Source: Bacillota bacterium
GTDB taxonomy: Bacteria; Bacillota; Clostridia; Lachnospirales; Anaerotignaceae
DNA length: 7,162 nt
Direction of reading: 5' to 3'
Assembly (NCBI GenBank): GCA_023413275.1
Contig: JAEZPX010000068.1
Span: forward strand, 1-7,162
Made by a program: the position numbers and the translations under genes. Positions 1-6,079 of this stretch are shown here, piece by piece. Under the pieces are notes generated by a model that saw only the letters and a program-made list of their open reading frames with translations, had not been told where the DNA came from and made no database searches. Position 1 is the stretch's first letter, and each line of letters starts with the position of its first letter.

Positions 1-1
1 T

Positions 2-796
2 TATGTTTGTGTAAAACAAGTTCCAGATACATCGGGAAAGGTTGCTGTAAACCCCGATGGCACCTTAAACAGAGCATCTATGGCGGCGATTATTAATCCC
101 GATGATATGAGTGCCATTGAGCAGGCCCTAAAATTGAAGGATGAAACAGGTTGTCAGGTGACAGCCGTTACCATGGGTCCCCCTCCTGCGGAGGGAATGT
201 TGCGAGAAATCATTGCCATGGGCGCAGATGATGGCGTTTTAATTTCTGCCAGAGAATTTGGAGGTTCCGATACCTTCGCAACCTCTCAAATTATATCGGC
301 GGCGATACATAAATTAGGGCTTTCCACTGAGGATATGATTTTCTGTGGCAGACAGGCAATTGATGGAGATACAGCACAGGTAGGACCTCAAATTGCAGAA
401 AAATTAGGCATTCCTCAGGTGACTTATGGGGCAGGGATTAAAAAAAGCGGAGATTTGGTTTTGGTAAAGCGCATGCTGGAAGATGGGTATATGATGATTG
501 AGGTGGAAACGCCCTGCTTAATTACCTGCATGAAAGATAAGGCCGTGAAACCACGCTATATGACATTGAATGGAATTATGGAGTGTTATAGCAAGCCGCT
601 TTTGGTAGTGGATTATGAAGCCCTGAAGGATGAACCCCTCATCGAATTGGATACGATTGGTCTGAAAGGCTCTCCTACAAATATATTTAAATCCTTTACA
701 CCTCCACAGAAGGGTGTAGGCGTTATGCTTCAAGGAACAGACAAAGAAAAAGTTGAAGATTTGGTGGACAGATTGATGCAGAAGCATGTCATTTAA
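2..796 (+). CDS. etfB: Electron transfer flavoprotein, beta subunit (5'-truncated)
   Basis: Beta subunit of a heterodimeric electron transfer flavoprotein, which passes electrons between a soluble donor and an acyl-CoA dehydrogenase/reductase in the cytoplasm. The reading frame is open from base 2 (first visible residues YVCVKQVPDT). Family members start only about three residues earlier, so the true start lies just left of the window and the ATG at base 80 is internal. Visible family marks are the N-terminal KQVPDT strand, the GADDGVLIS..EFGGSDT segment (about visible residues 74-91), GRQAIDGDTAQVGPQ (116-130) in the nucleotide-binding region, VETPCLITC (168-176), and the GLKGSPT segment near the C-terminus. 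The DGDTAQVGPQ form is typical of EtfB from anaerobes with Bcd-, acryloyl-CoA- or caffeyl-CoA-type reductases, some of which bifurcate electrons; bifurcation here is inference. It is followed by etfA after 21 bases. About 264 residues are visible, near full length. Confidence 0.95.
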   Translation, partial: YVCVKQVPDTSGKVAVNPDGTLNRASMAAIINPDDMSAIEQALKLKDETGCQVTAVTMGPPPAEGMLREIIAMGADDGVLISAREFGGSDTFATSQIISAAIHKLGLSTEDMIFCGRQAIDGDTAQVGPQIAEKLGIPQVTYGAGIKKSGDLVLVKRMLEDGYMMIEVETPCLITCMKDKAVKPRYMTLNGIMECYSKPLLVVDYEALKDEPLIELDTIGLKGSPTNIFKSFTPPQKGVGVMLQGTDKEKVEDLVDRLMQKHVI

Positions 797-817
797 CCGA
801 AGGGAGATGGGCTGAGT

Positions 818-1921
818 ATGGCTTTTAACAGTGCTGATATAAATTCGTTTCGAGATATTTGGGTTTTTTGCGAACAGAGAGAAGGAAAGCTTGTAAATAC
901 GGATTTTGAACTAATTTCGGAAGGCAGAAAGCTTGCTGATGAGCGGGGCTCGAAATTAGTTGGTATTCTACTGGGACATGAAGTAAGTGAGATTGCGAAA
1001 GAGTTAGGTGGATATGGTGCCGATAAAGTGATTGTTTGCGACCATCCTGAATTGAAATTTTACACCACAGATGCTTATGCCAAGGTGCTTTGTGATGTGG
1101 TTATGGAGGAAAAACCTGAGGTTATTTTGATTGGTGCAACAAACATCGGCCGTGACTTAGGCCCAAGATGTGCGGCACGCTTACATACAGGTTTAACAGC
1201 AGATTGTACCCACTTGGATATTGATATGAACAAATATGTGGACTTTCTTTCTACATCCTCCACATTGGATATATCGACCATGACCTTTCCTATGGAGGAC
1301 ACAAATTTAAAAATGACCCGTCCTGCCTTTGGTGGACATTTGATGGCAACTATCATTTGCCCTAGATTCCGTCCCTGTATGTCTACAGTAAGACCGGGGG
1401 TTATGAAAAAAGCGGAATTTAGCCAAGCAATGGCGGAAGCTTGTCAGGTTGTTACACGCCATGTAAATTTATCTGATGAGGATTTAAAGACGAAAGTCAT
1501 TAATATTGTGAGAGAAACCAAAAAAATTGTTGATTTAATCGGTGCCGAAATTATTGTTTCTGTTGGTCGTGGAATCAGCAAGGATGTGCCAGGGGGCATT
1601 GCATTGGCAGAAAAGCTTGCCGATGCCTTTGGAAATGGTGTTGTTGGCGGTTCTCGTGCGGTTATTGATTCCGGTTGGCTCCCTGCAGATCATCAGGTAG
1701 GACAGACGGGAAAAACCGTGCATCCTAAGGTATATGTTGCCCTTGGTATTTCCGGTGCCATTCAGCATAAGGCGGGTATGCAGGATTCAGAGTTGATTAT
1801 TGCGGTGAATAAAGACGAAACTGCTCCTATTTTCGATTGTGCTGATTATGGCATTACAGGAGATTTGTTTAAAATTGTACCAATGATGATTGAAGCAATT
1901 AAGGAAGGTAAAAATGCTTGA
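818..1921 (+). CDS. etfA: Electron transfer flavoprotein, alpha subunit
   Basis: Alpha subunit of the Etf, holding the structural FAD and partnering the EtfB encoded just upstream. It has an N-terminal alpha/beta domain (residues 11-200, with GATNIGRDLGPRCAARL at 106-122) and a C-terminal FAD domain. The latter shows VSVGRGI (247-253), GGSRAVIDSGWLP (277-289), HQVGQTGK (292-299), GISGAIQHKAGM (310-321) and NKDETAPIF (331-339), all standard FAD-contact segments. At 367 residues it is somewhat longer than common EtfA proteins (roughly 310-340), mainly from a short N-terminal extension. There is no cysteine-rich ferredoxin domain at the N-terminus, unlike the caffeyl-CoA reductase EtfA (CarE). 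The start is supported by AGGGAG at 801-806, 11 bases before the ATG. The gene lies between etfB (21-base gap) and the CoA-transferase (49-base gap). Its dehydrogenase partner is not visible and would be expected upstream. Confidence 0.96.
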   Translation: MAFNSADINSFRDIWVFCEQREGKLVNTDFELISEGRKLADERGSKLVGILLGHEVSEIAKELGGYGADKVIVCDHPELKFYTTDAYAKVLCDVVMEEKPEVILIGATNIGRDLGPRCAARLHTGLTADCTHLDIDMNKYVDFLSTSSTLDISTMTFPMEDTNLKMTRPAFGGHLMATIICPRFRPCMSTVRPGVMKKAEFSQAMAEACQVVTRHVNLSDEDLKTKVINIVRETKKIVDLIGAEIIVSVGRGISKDVPGGIALAEKLADAFGNGVVGGSRAVIDSGWLPADHQVGQTGKTVHPKVYVALGISGAIQHKAGMQDSELIIAVNKDETAPIFDCADYGITGDLFKIVPMMIEAIKEGKNA

Positions 1922-1970
1922 GTCTATGAATCGTAATTCGTAAGCTTTTAATTGACCGGGGAGGAATCGT

Positions 1971-3152
1971 ATGAAAAAAGCGCTGGAGGGTTTGAAGGTC
2001 GTAGACCTTACAACAGCATTAAATGGACCTTTTTGCACCATGATTTTAGCGGATTATGGGGCGGAGGTTTTGAAAATTGAGCCCATTGAGGGGGAGCAAT
2101 GCCGTTTTTGGGGCCCCCTTGATGAAAAAAGTGGTGAGAGTGGTTTTTACAATTATGTAAATAGGAATAAAAAGGGTGCCACCTTAAATCTAAAAACAGA
2201 AAAAGGATTGGAACTGTTTTATGAGCTTGTAAAGGATGCAGATATTTTGGTGGAGAATTTCAGAGGTGGTATCACGAAAAAACTAAAAATCGACTATGAA
2301 ACCATAAAGAAAATAAATCCTTCTATTATCTATGCCTCAGGTTCAGGCTTTGGACAATATGGCCCAATTACCCACCGACCCTGTTATGATATTGTTGCCC
2401 AAGCAATGGGCGGGATGATTAACTTAACTGGATTTAAGGAGACGAATCCTGTGAAGGTAGGGCCATCTGTTGCGGACCATGTCGCCGGTATTTATTTGGC
2501 TCTTGGTGTTATGCTGGCTTTGTATAACCGCAAAATTACAGGGGTAGGTCAGCAGGTTGATGTGGCTATGTTTGATACCATTTTCAGTATCTTAGAGAAT
2601 GCACTGGTGAACTATACCATGGGGGGAGAGATTACCCAGAGAAATGGCAATGTGGATCCCTCTATATCTCCTTTTGATGTGTATGAATGCAAAGATGGTT
2701 TTGTTGCACTGGGTGTTGGAAATGACAAGCTTTTTAGAACCTTTTCTGCAACCATTGGGCATCCAGAATTGATGGAGGATCCCCGCTTTGCAACCAACGA
2801 TTTAAGGTGTAATAACTACATACCTGATTTACAAAACTTGATTCGTGGATGGTGCAAAGATTATACCAAGCGTGAAATTGAAAGCATCATGGATGAAGCA
2901 GGCATTCCTTGCGGACCTGTTTTAAACGTGAAAGAGGCCATTGAGCATCCTCATATACAGGAGAGAGAAATGATGGTTCATTGTGAGCATCCCACAGCTG
3001 GGGATCAATATTTCCAAGGTTGTGTGATTAAGCTTTCTGAAACACCGGGTGAGGTGTCAGCTCCATCTCCACTTTTGGGTCAACATAACCGAGAAATTTT
3101 TGGTCTTAGTGAAGAAGAAATGAAGAAGCTAAAAGAAGAAGGCGTTTTATAA
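1971..3152 (+). CDS. Type III (CaiB/BaiF family) CoA-transferase
   Basis: Member of the CaiB/BaiF (class III) CoA-transferases, cytoplasmic enzymes that move CoA between two carboxylic acids through an aspartyl-CoA thioester. The 393-residue length is typical. Visible marks are the N-terminal LEGLKVVDLTTALNGPF (residues 5-21), ADYGAEVLKIEP (27-38), RNKKGATLNLK (65-75), VENFRGG (94-100), the catalytic aspartate in PSVADHVAGIYLALG (D169, the same number as the active-site Asp of formyl-CoA transferase), and the C-terminal GIPCGPVLNVKEAIEHPHIQERE segment. A very strong GGGGAGGA at 1959-1966 fixes the start. Substrates cannot be read from the family alone. Its place between etfBA and ammonia-lyase-like genes suggests it charges a beta-amino acid such as beta-alanine using propionyl-CoA or acetyl-CoA as donor (inference). 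Carnitine/crotonobetaine is the obvious alternative, but no crotonobetainyl-CoA hydratase or betaine transporter is seen here. Confidence 0.93.
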   Translation: MKKALEGLKVVDLTTALNGPFCTMILADYGAEVLKIEPIEGEQCRFWGPLDEKSGESGFYNYVNRNKKGATLNLKTEKGLELFYELVKDADILVENFRGGITKKLKIDYETIKKINPSIIYASGSGFGQYGPITHRPCYDIVAQAMGGMINLTGFKETNPVKVGPSVADHVAGIYLALGVMLALYNRKITGVGQQVDVAMFDTIFSILENALVNYTMGGEITQRNGNVDPSISPFDVYECKDGFVALGVGNDKLFRTFSATIGHPELMEDPRFATNDLRCNNYIPDLQNLIRGWCKDYTKREIESIMDEAGIPCGPVLNVKEAIEHPHIQEREMMVHCEHPTAGDQYFQGCVIKLSETPGEVSAPSPLLGQHNREIFGLSEEEMKKLKEEGVL

Positions 3153-3201
3153 TTTTATAAATAATGCTTTTATTTGAAAATAAGATGGAGGTGCAGGTTT
3201 C

Positions 3202-3660
3202 ATGAGAAAGGTATCTATTTTAAGCTATAACATGACCACAGCCGATGGAGCAAATCAAGATGGTTTGATTCCCATTGGACGACAATTCGACTTTATCGGA
3301 GATGTGGAAACAGAGGAAATGATTTTGGTAGATGGGGATGAATCCCTATGCCTGGGTTACGAAGATGTGAAATGCCACAAGGATGTGTATGTGGGGGATA
3401 TGATTGATTTTAAAGCTACCCTGACCAATGTGGGAAACACCTCAAGGGATTGCTGGATTGAGGTATTTAAACTGGCGACCCCTGCTTTTCGAGAAGGGAA
3501 AACAGATTGTAAGCCGGGAGATATGGTTTGGTTTGACGAGCCCGTTTTGTGTACAGAGGGAAAGGTGCGTCTTGTTGTGAAAAAGCATTTGCAAAGAGGC
3601 GCTCAGCCTGAAGGCAAAGTGGTTGAACCATGGCGTCCATTGGAAGATTTTCCGGAATAA
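3202..3660 (+). CDS. Hotdog-fold protein, beta-alanyl-CoA / 3-aminobutyryl-CoA ammonia-lyase-like, subunit A
   Basis: Small (152-residue) hotdog-fold protein resembling the CoA-linked ammonia-lyases of beta-alanine fermentation (beta-alanyl-CoA ammonia-lyase) and lysine fermentation (3-aminobutyryl-CoA ammonia-lyase, Kal), judged by eye from memory of those families. Shared segments are GDVETEEMILVDGDESLCLGY (residues 33-53), DVYVGDMIDF (61-70), the strand VGNTSRDCWIEVFKLAT (77-93) and PVLCTEG...VVKKHLQRG (114-133). The motif family members carry near the N-terminus (YxGxxVxGAR) is degenerate here, reading GLIPIGR at 21-27. The next gene keeps that motif but lacks the DGD block, so the two may form one heteromeric enzyme. 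The start is set by GGAGG at 3187-3191. The reaction would be beta-alanyl-CoA to acryloyl-CoA plus ammonia; exact substrate is inference. Confidence 0.85.
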   Translation: MRKVSILSYNMTTADGANQDGLIPIGRQFDFIGDVETEEMILVDGDESLCLGYEDVKCHKDVYVGDMIDFKATLTNVGNTSRDCWIEVFKLATPAFREGKTDCKPGDMVWFDEPVLCTEGKVRLVVKKHLQRGAQPEGKVVEPWRPLEDFPE

Positions 3661-3692
3661 AAATTCTTTTGTTGAAAGAAAGGGGAATAATT

Positions 3693-4067
3693 ATGAGTGA
3701 ACAAAGCGTAACTTATCGTTACAGAATGTCAGATAGAGATGTTTTTTATGGTGGCGGCGTAGTAAACGGAGCTAGAAGCATCACCCTTGCCAATGACACT
3801 GCTAACCGCTTGATGGCTAAGGTGTTTCAAAACACAGGACATTGCGTAGAAGTTAGGAAAGTTCGTCTATATGAGCCTTGTTTTGCAGGGGATTATATGG
3901 AATTTATGGCCAGGATTAAGAAAATGGAAGGAAATCGTGCGGTGATTGAGGTGCGTTCTTTTAAAATCATTGAAGTACCTGAAAACCCTCCTTTTCCAAG
4001 CTCTATTGATGTTCTCCCTGAGCCACCGTTGTCAACAGTGGTACAGTTTGTATACGAACCCTACTAA
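3693..4067 (+). CDS. Hotdog-fold protein, beta-aminoacyl-CoA ammonia-lyase-like, subunit B
   Basis: 124-residue hotdog-fold protein, a second relative of the beta-alanyl-CoA/3-aminobutyryl-CoA ammonia-lyase family. It keeps the N-terminal motif FYGGGVVNGAR (residues 18-28), matching the YxGxxVxGAR of single-chain family members, followed by VRLYEPCFAGDYMEFMARI (57-75), the hotdog strand NRAVIEVRSFKI (81-92) and a short C-terminal strand. The central GDVxTE..DGDxSLxxGY block present in the upstream gene is absent and replaced by NDTANRLMAKVFQNTGHCVEV. The start at 3693 is preferred over an in-frame ATG at 3630 because AGGGG (3681-3685) sits 7 bases before it and the longer form would overlap the preceding gene. 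It lies 32 bases after subunit A and 4 bases before the nitroreductase. Probable partner of subunit A at a shared active site (inference). Confidence 0.82.
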   Translation: MSEQSVTYRYRMSDRDVFYGGGVVNGARSITLANDTANRLMAKVFQNTGHCVEVRKVRLYEPCFAGDYMEFMARIKKMEGNRAVIEVRSFKIIEVPENPPFPSSIDVLPEPPLSTVVQFVYEPY

Positions 4068-4071
4068 GCCT

Positions 4072-4611
4072 ATGCATACCATTGAATGCATTAAAACAAG
4101 GCGAAGTATCAGAAGATATTTACCAAAGAAGGTTGCTCATTCGGCTATCGAGGAGTTAATAGAATGCGTCAGATGGGCACCTTCTTCGAATAATTGTAAG
4201 GCAGAAAGAAATACGGTTGTAGAGAAGGCAGAGCATCTGCAAATCTTGGCAAATACCTTGGTTGCCCCTGAAAATATTCATATTGTCAAAAATGCACCCT
4301 TAATTTTTGTCATTTCCAATGTGAAAAAACGTTCCGGCTATGAGCGGGATGGACATCTTTCTTCATCAAAGGGGGAAAGTTGGGAAATGTTTGATGCAGG
4401 GGTTGCGTGCCAAACCTTATGCCTTGCAGCAGCGGAGCTGGGGCTGGGAACTGTGATTATGGGCACATTTGATGAGAAAGGTATTTCAAAGTTTATAAAT
4501 ATGCCGGAAAATGAGGAGATCATTGCTTTGGTGGCCTGTGGATATGCAGATGAAGTGCCAGTGCCACCAAGGAGAAAAGCAGTAGGGGAGATACTTAGAT
4601 ATTTGCAATGA
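4072..4611 (+). CDS. Small nitroreductase-family flavoprotein
   Basis: 179-residue protein of the FMN-dependent nitroreductase family. Visible marks are the N-terminal IKTRRSIRRY (residues 7-16, FMN phosphate/ribityl contacts), VRWAPSSNN (33-41), DAGVACQTLCLAAAELGLGTVIMG (108-131), and a C-terminal ALVACGYADEVPVPPRRK (152-169). In most relatives the WAPSSxN segment is followed by a Gln-Pro-Trp type motif; here it reads CKAERNTVV, so that part of the FMN/substrate pocket has diverged. An in-frame ATG at 3946 was rejected because it lies inside the hotdog gene. The chosen ATG is 4 bases after the preceding stop with no clear ribosome binding site, which points to translational coupling. Substrate unknown; as last gene of the run it may reduce a pathway intermediate or recycle flavin/NAD(P)H. 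Confidence 0.85.
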   Translation: MHTIECIKTRRSIRRYLPKKVAHSAIEELIECVRWAPSSNNCKAERNTVVEKAEHLQILANTLVAPENIHIVKNAPLIFVISNVKKRSGYERDGHLSSSKGESWEMFDAGVACQTLCLAAAELGLGTVIMGTFDEKGISKFINMPENEEIIALVACGYADEVPVPPRRKAVGEILRYLQ

Positions 4612-4917
4612 GGTGATGATATAACTTAGGAAAAAATCCATATGAGCGGGCATTTATGGAAATTTAGCTAAAAACATTTGACCATTTTAGAGCATAAATA
4701 TGAGGCTATTTGCAAAACAAAAGTTATTGTAAATGGCCTCAAACTGTATTAAAACTATTTAACAATATACAAAATTTTGGTAGAGTTTGATCGTTCCCAA
4801 GAAGGTTTTCTTGAAATTGTAAACTGAGTTTTCCCATGGGCAGTGGATAAAAATCTGCCTGAGCACTTTCTATGAGAAAGGGAATAGAAAAAACTAATTG
4901 AAGGATTGATGGTTTTT
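4612..4917 (+). other. Gene-free, hairpin-rich intergenic stretch
   Basis: No convincing coding frame lies between the nitroreductase stop and the terminator. The stretch holds several hairpins in series: an interrupted one with arms ATTTATG (4652-4658) and CATAAAT (4693-4699) plus inner arms CTAAAA/TTTTAG; a long one at 4701-4741; a perfect 6-pair stem CAAGAA-GGTT-TTCTTG at 4798-4813; GGCAG/CTGCC at 4839-4859; and CTTTC/GAAAG at 4866-4880. It could be a structured 3' untranslated region, a small RNA or a decayed mobile fragment. No transposase remnant or obvious promoter was seen. Confidence 0.55.
4701..4741 (+). other. Long stem-loop in the 3' region of the operon
   Basis: Arms 4701-4715 and 4727-4741 pair over 15 positions, allowing a few G-U pairs (TGAGGCTATTTGCAA with TTGTAAATGGCCTCA), around an 11-base loop. 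No T-run follows on the plus strand, so it is not a classical intrinsic terminator; it may protect the 3' end of the operon transcript or be part of a structured RNA. Confidence 0.6.
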
Positions 4918-4949
4918 AAAAGGGTGCCAATTTTACCGGCACCCTTTTT
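4918..4949 (+). terminator. Intrinsic terminator between convergent genes
   Basis: An 11-pair stem, AAAAGGGTGCC (4918-4928) with GGCACCCTTTT (4938-4948), a 9-base loop and a run of five T's (4945-4949). It ends seven bases from the stop codon of the convergent merR gene. The plus-strand T-run would end the etf operon. On the minus strand the stem is followed by TTTT, so it probably ends merR transcription as well (bidirectional). Confidence 0.88.
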
Positions 4950-4955
4950 CTATAC

Positions 4956-5816
4956 TCATTTTTTCTTTTTATTAATGGGAATTATTATTTTAGTCACATG
5001 TTGATCAATATTATTAATATCCAATGGGGAGATTATGAATTCTTCAGAAACAGGACCAATTATTTTGTACTGATTTTGATTAATCCATTGAACCAAACGA
5101 ATATGGGTATGAATGATATCAGCATAATTTCCCACATGAATCGCGGTGGCGGCAGTGAAATCTCCGAAGGTTCTAAAGCAATCGCCTTCCTCTGAGGAAT
5201 CCACAGTGATGCCAAACTCTATGTCGGTATCTGTATATAAAAATTGTTCCAAAGGGTTGCAATAATATGTAACTATAATGGTTCCCTTATTTTTTAAATT
5301 CAAACTATCGCATAAATCAAGAATTTCAACCCATCTATGGACGGAAACATCAATATTTGAGTAATTGGACATGGTTTTACGTGTAAAAACCAAATGCATT
5401 TGGGGAATTTGCTCTATTTTAATATCTTCCAGGATTACAGCATCTTTGAGGTTTAAAAGATCTACACCTGTTTTCAAGCGTTGCAAAAAAGCGCTTGTAG
5501 ATGCATATTTTCTTTGCAGGCAATTGATTTCTTCCAATAGCTCCGTTAGCTTTATTTCGATGTTTTTTTCCAAATCATCTGCTTTGTTACCAGTTATAAT
5601 GCTTTGAATTTCCTTTAGACCAAAATCCATGGAACGGAGTTTACGAATAATGCAAAGGGTTACAAGCTGATTTTTGCTGTAATATCTGTATCTATTGACC
5701 TCGTCCCGAAATTCAGGAACAACTAGTTCTATTTCATCATAATAACGCAAGGTCTTGCTGGGAATGTTACAAATTTCTGATACTTCTCTTATAGAGAATT
5801 TGTAGTCGGCATTCAT
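4956..5816 (-). CDS. MerR-family transcriptional regulator with GyrI-like effector domain
   Basis: 286-residue DNA-binding regulator. Residues 6-26 (FSIREVSEICNIPSKTLRYYD region) form the MerR helix-turn-helix, with the wing at about 30-46 (ending NRYRYYS). A charged helix from about 80 to 118 is the dimer coiled coil. Residues about 133-283 look like a GyrI-like/BmrR-type ligand-binding domain, with HVGNYADIIHTHIRLVQWI (227-245), IIGPVSEEFI (252-261) and a final VTKIIIPI strand. No metal-binding cysteine pattern is seen at the C-terminus, so a small-molecule ligand is likely. A longer frame reaching 5933 is rejected because it would cover the promoter. The ATG at 5816 has GGGGAGGA (5824-5831) seven bases upstream. 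It is divergent from the dihydropyrimidinase gene and probably controls it (inference). Confidence 0.92.
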   Translation of the reverse strand: MNADYKFSIREVSEICNIPSKTLRYYDEIELVVPEFRDEVNRYRYYSKNQLVTLCIIRKLRSMDFGLKEIQSIITGNKADDLEKNIEIKLTELLEEINCLQRKYASTSAFLQRLKTGVDLLNLKDAVILEDIKIEQIPQMHLVFTRKTMSNYSNIDVSVHRWVEILDLCDSLNLKNKGTIIVTYYCNPLEQFLYTDTDIEFGITVDSSEEGDCFRTFGDFTAATAIHVGNYADIIHTHIRLVQWINQNQYKIIGPVSEEFIISPLDINNIDQHVTKIIIPINKKKK

Positions 5817-5849
5817 TCTCTCATCCTCCCCGTAAAAATGATATGAATT

Positions 5850-5878
5850 AGTATAACACAATCGGTTAACGATATCAA
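5850..5878 (-). promoter_or_regulatory. Sigma-A promoter of the merR gene
   Basis: Read on the minus strand, a -35 of TTGATA (5873-5878) and a -10 of TATACT (5850-5855) are separated by exactly 17 bases. Transcription would start near 5843, giving a leader of about 27 bases that includes the strong ribosome binding site. Confidence 0.82.
5861..5873. promoter_or_regulatory. Candidate operator palindrome inside the merR promoter
   Basis: ATCGGTTAACGAT is a near-perfect 13-base odd palindrome (one mismatched pair). It lies in the spacer between the merR -10 and -35 boxes and touches the -35. This is the usual place for autoregulation by MerR-type proteins, but the binding protein is inferred. 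Confidence 0.5.
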
Positions 5879-6042
5879 ACTTAATAAAGAAAAGGGCAAA
5901 ACCTGATTTTTTTTGCATAAATTTTTTGCACACTTTTCATTTTGTCGGTGAAAGCACAAAACAAAAAAACAAATAAAATCCTGTGGTAGGAATGTTTTGA
6001 CAAAAATTTATTTTTTTATGGGAAAATTAATTAGAAATATGA

Positions 6043-6073
6043 TTGACATTCCCCTTACTGCAATGAGTATAAT
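6043..6073 (+). promoter_or_regulatory. Promoter with 19-base spacer driving the dihydropyrimidinase gene
   Basis: Consensus -35 TTGACA (6043-6048) and consensus -10 TATAAT (6068-6073) are separated by 19 bases instead of 17. Over-long spacers at otherwise perfect boxes are the hallmark of promoters that MerR-family activators switch on by untwisting DNA. A weak dyad (CATT at 6047-6050 and AATG at 6062-6065) is roughly centred in the spacer. The upstream flank is A/T-rich and may act as an UP element. Confidence 0.8.
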
Positions 6074-6079
6074 CAGGCT

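Noticed and set aside
80..796. ATG at 80 as the start of etfB
   Set aside because: The same frame is open upstream to base 2 and encodes the conserved KQVPDT strand of EtfB, so 80 is internal and the gene is cut by the window edge.
3630..3692. Longer hotdog subunit B starting at 3630
   Set aside because: It overlaps the end of subunit A, has no family similarity in the added part, and a good AGGGG site precedes the ATG at 3693.
3946..4071. Nitroreductase start at 3946
   Set aside because: The added part lies in another frame across the hotdog B gene; the nitroreductase family N-terminus begins at 4072.
1971..4611. Carnitine (cai-type) pathway interpretation
   Set aside because: Etf plus CaiB-family genes recall cai/fix loci, but the two ammonia-lyase-like hotdog proteins and the nearby dihydropyrimidinase fit beta-amino acid metabolism better, and no crotonobetainyl-CoA hydratase, ligase or betaine transporter is seen.
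5909..5930. Direct repeat TTTTTTGCA at 5909-5917 and 5922-5930
   Set aside because: Mostly a T-run with three further bases; such repeats are expected by chance in this AT-rich spacer.
5817..5933. N-terminal extension of the MerR protein by 39 residues
   Set aside because: It would be translated through the merR -35/-10 region, and a strong ribosome binding site precedes the ATG at 5816, which begins the conserved helix-turn-helix.
5997..6002. TTGACA at 5997-6002 as an extra -35 box
   Set aside because: No acceptable -10 box lies 16-19 bases downstream.
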